From the NCBI GenBank assembly GCA_035999765.1, contig CP108521.1:8494001-8558000 (forward strand): 64,000 nt of DNA. Reading direction: 5' to 3'. The DNA comes from Streptomyces sp. NBC_01231 (GTDB lineage: Bacteria > Actinomycetota > Actinomycetes > Streptomycetales > Streptomycetaceae). Below the pieces are notes generated by a model that searched no databases, had not been told where the DNA came from, and saw only the letters and a list, made by a program, of their open reading frames with translations. Positions within the stretch are counted from its first letter, which is position 1. Each line of letters starts with the position of its first letter. Below, one piece after another: positions 63,465-64,000 of the stretch. Made by a program: the position numbers and the translations under genes.

Positions 63465-64000
63465 ATGGGTGGAGCGATCTCAGCGGATGAGTCGAAGCAA
63501 ATCGAGCCGGTCTCCGGGTTGACCGAGGTGCAGTTCGCCAGGCTGGTGGCGTTGGTGCGGCGCCGTGGCGATGACGTTCAACGAGGCCGTCCCTGGCGTC
63601 TTCGGCGTCTTCCGCTGGAGGACCGGGTGCTGGTGGTCCCGACGTACTGGCGCACGAACCTCACGTTGCGGCAGGTGGCACCGTTGTTCGGGTCTCAGAG
63701 TCCGTGGCCCACCGCATCCTTGATCGCCTCGCACCCTTGCTGGCGATCTCGTCTGCGCGCCGGCCGCGTAAGGACACCGTCTACATCGTCGACAGCACCC
63801 TGGAGCCCACCCGCGGCCGCAGGGCCTGCCGCGGAGCCCCGGTCATCGCCGACGGCAGCTCCCAGGGCACCGGCCTGCTCATCCCACACCGCAGACGACG
63901 TGCCCAGACGCATCTCAGCCCGCAGCAGGAAGCGGAGAACACCATCCATCGCCGGGCCCGAGCCCGGGTCGAACACGCTCTGCCCCGGCGGAAGAACGGG
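63465..64000 (+). pseudogene. IS5-family transposase, frameshifted and internally deleted, reaching the window edge
   Basis: ATG 63465 leads to VSGLTEVQFARLVALVRRRG, VLVVPTYWRTNLTLRQVAPL; after a frameshift it reads SESVAHRILDRLAPLLAISS and DTVYIVDSTLEPTRG. It then jumps to ENTIHRRARARVEHALPRRK, normally near the C-terminus. The central catalytic part is therefore missing. The gene continues past 64000. Confidence 0.75.

Overview
The window is very GC-rich with a strong G/C bias at third codon positions, frequent GTG starts and ATGA/GTGA gene overlaps. Together with a SARP regulator, a WXG100-type secreted toxin, an F420-type oxidoreductase, a CpnT-like N-terminus and Actinobacteria-type insertion sequences, this points to a Streptomyces or close relative. 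The gene content (catabolic operons, secondary-metabolism genes, IS wrecks, gene fragments) fits an accessory chromosomal region rather than the conserved core. I found no rRNA, tRNA or CRISPR array.

Region 1 (1-9.2 kb) is an oxidoreductase/aromatic-degradation patch. It holds a partial MDR oxidoreductase with an SRPBCC protein, an XRE regulator divergent from an MFS exporter, a zinc alcohol dehydrogenase, a TetR regulator, and an SDR, an intradiol dioxygenase and an NTF2-like protein on the minus strand. One operator-like palindrome precedes tetR and three precede the SDR gene, suggesting one small regulon. A second SDR copy is truncated next to the end of a dead IS200/IS605-type element (tnpB remnant).

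Region 2 (9.2-17 kb) is a mobile or variable island: a tyrosine integrase whose stop codon overlaps a 34-codon fragment of pcaL; a three-gene WXG partner/toxin/immunity module with an RNase A-like toxin domain; an IS110-family element inactivated by a 13-bp tandem duplication; and an intact pcaL that shares a 26-bp identical segment with the fragment beside the integrase.

Region 3 (17-32 kb) looks more like a conserved chromosomal stretch: MBL hydrolase, exonuclease III, a secreted SGNH hydrolase, an orphan GluA-type ATPase, a secreted CocE-like hydrolase, gamma-glutamyltransferase, a ClpC-like chaperone and a low-complexity protein.

Region 4 (32-41.4 kb) is a reductive pyrimidine/hydantoin catabolic cluster: two paralogous carbon-nitrogen hydrolases, a class III aminotransferase, a PucR regulator, dihydropyrimidinase, an LLM oxidoreductase and an NCS1 transporter. 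Region 5 (41.4-46 kb) has a secreted protein, an AhpD-like protein, a two-component system and fragments of LuxR-type and MMPL genes.

Region 6 (46-64 kb) is the most unusual. A stand-alone ACP and an acyl-AMP ligase lie divergent from paaABCDE, which is followed by kynA, a broken kynB and kynU. Past IS debris and an ECF-type sigma factor come crotonyl-CoA carboxylase/reductase, a KAS III enzyme, 3-hydroxyacyl-CoA dehydrogenase, a type II thioesterase and a SARP regulator, interspersed with wreckage of flavin halogenases and a PKS/thioester-reductase gene. I infer a decayed or rearranged biosynthetic locus that could link tryptophan-derived anthranilate, an aryl-CoA epoxidase and C4-acyl-CoA extender supply. 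The chemistry is a hypothesis.
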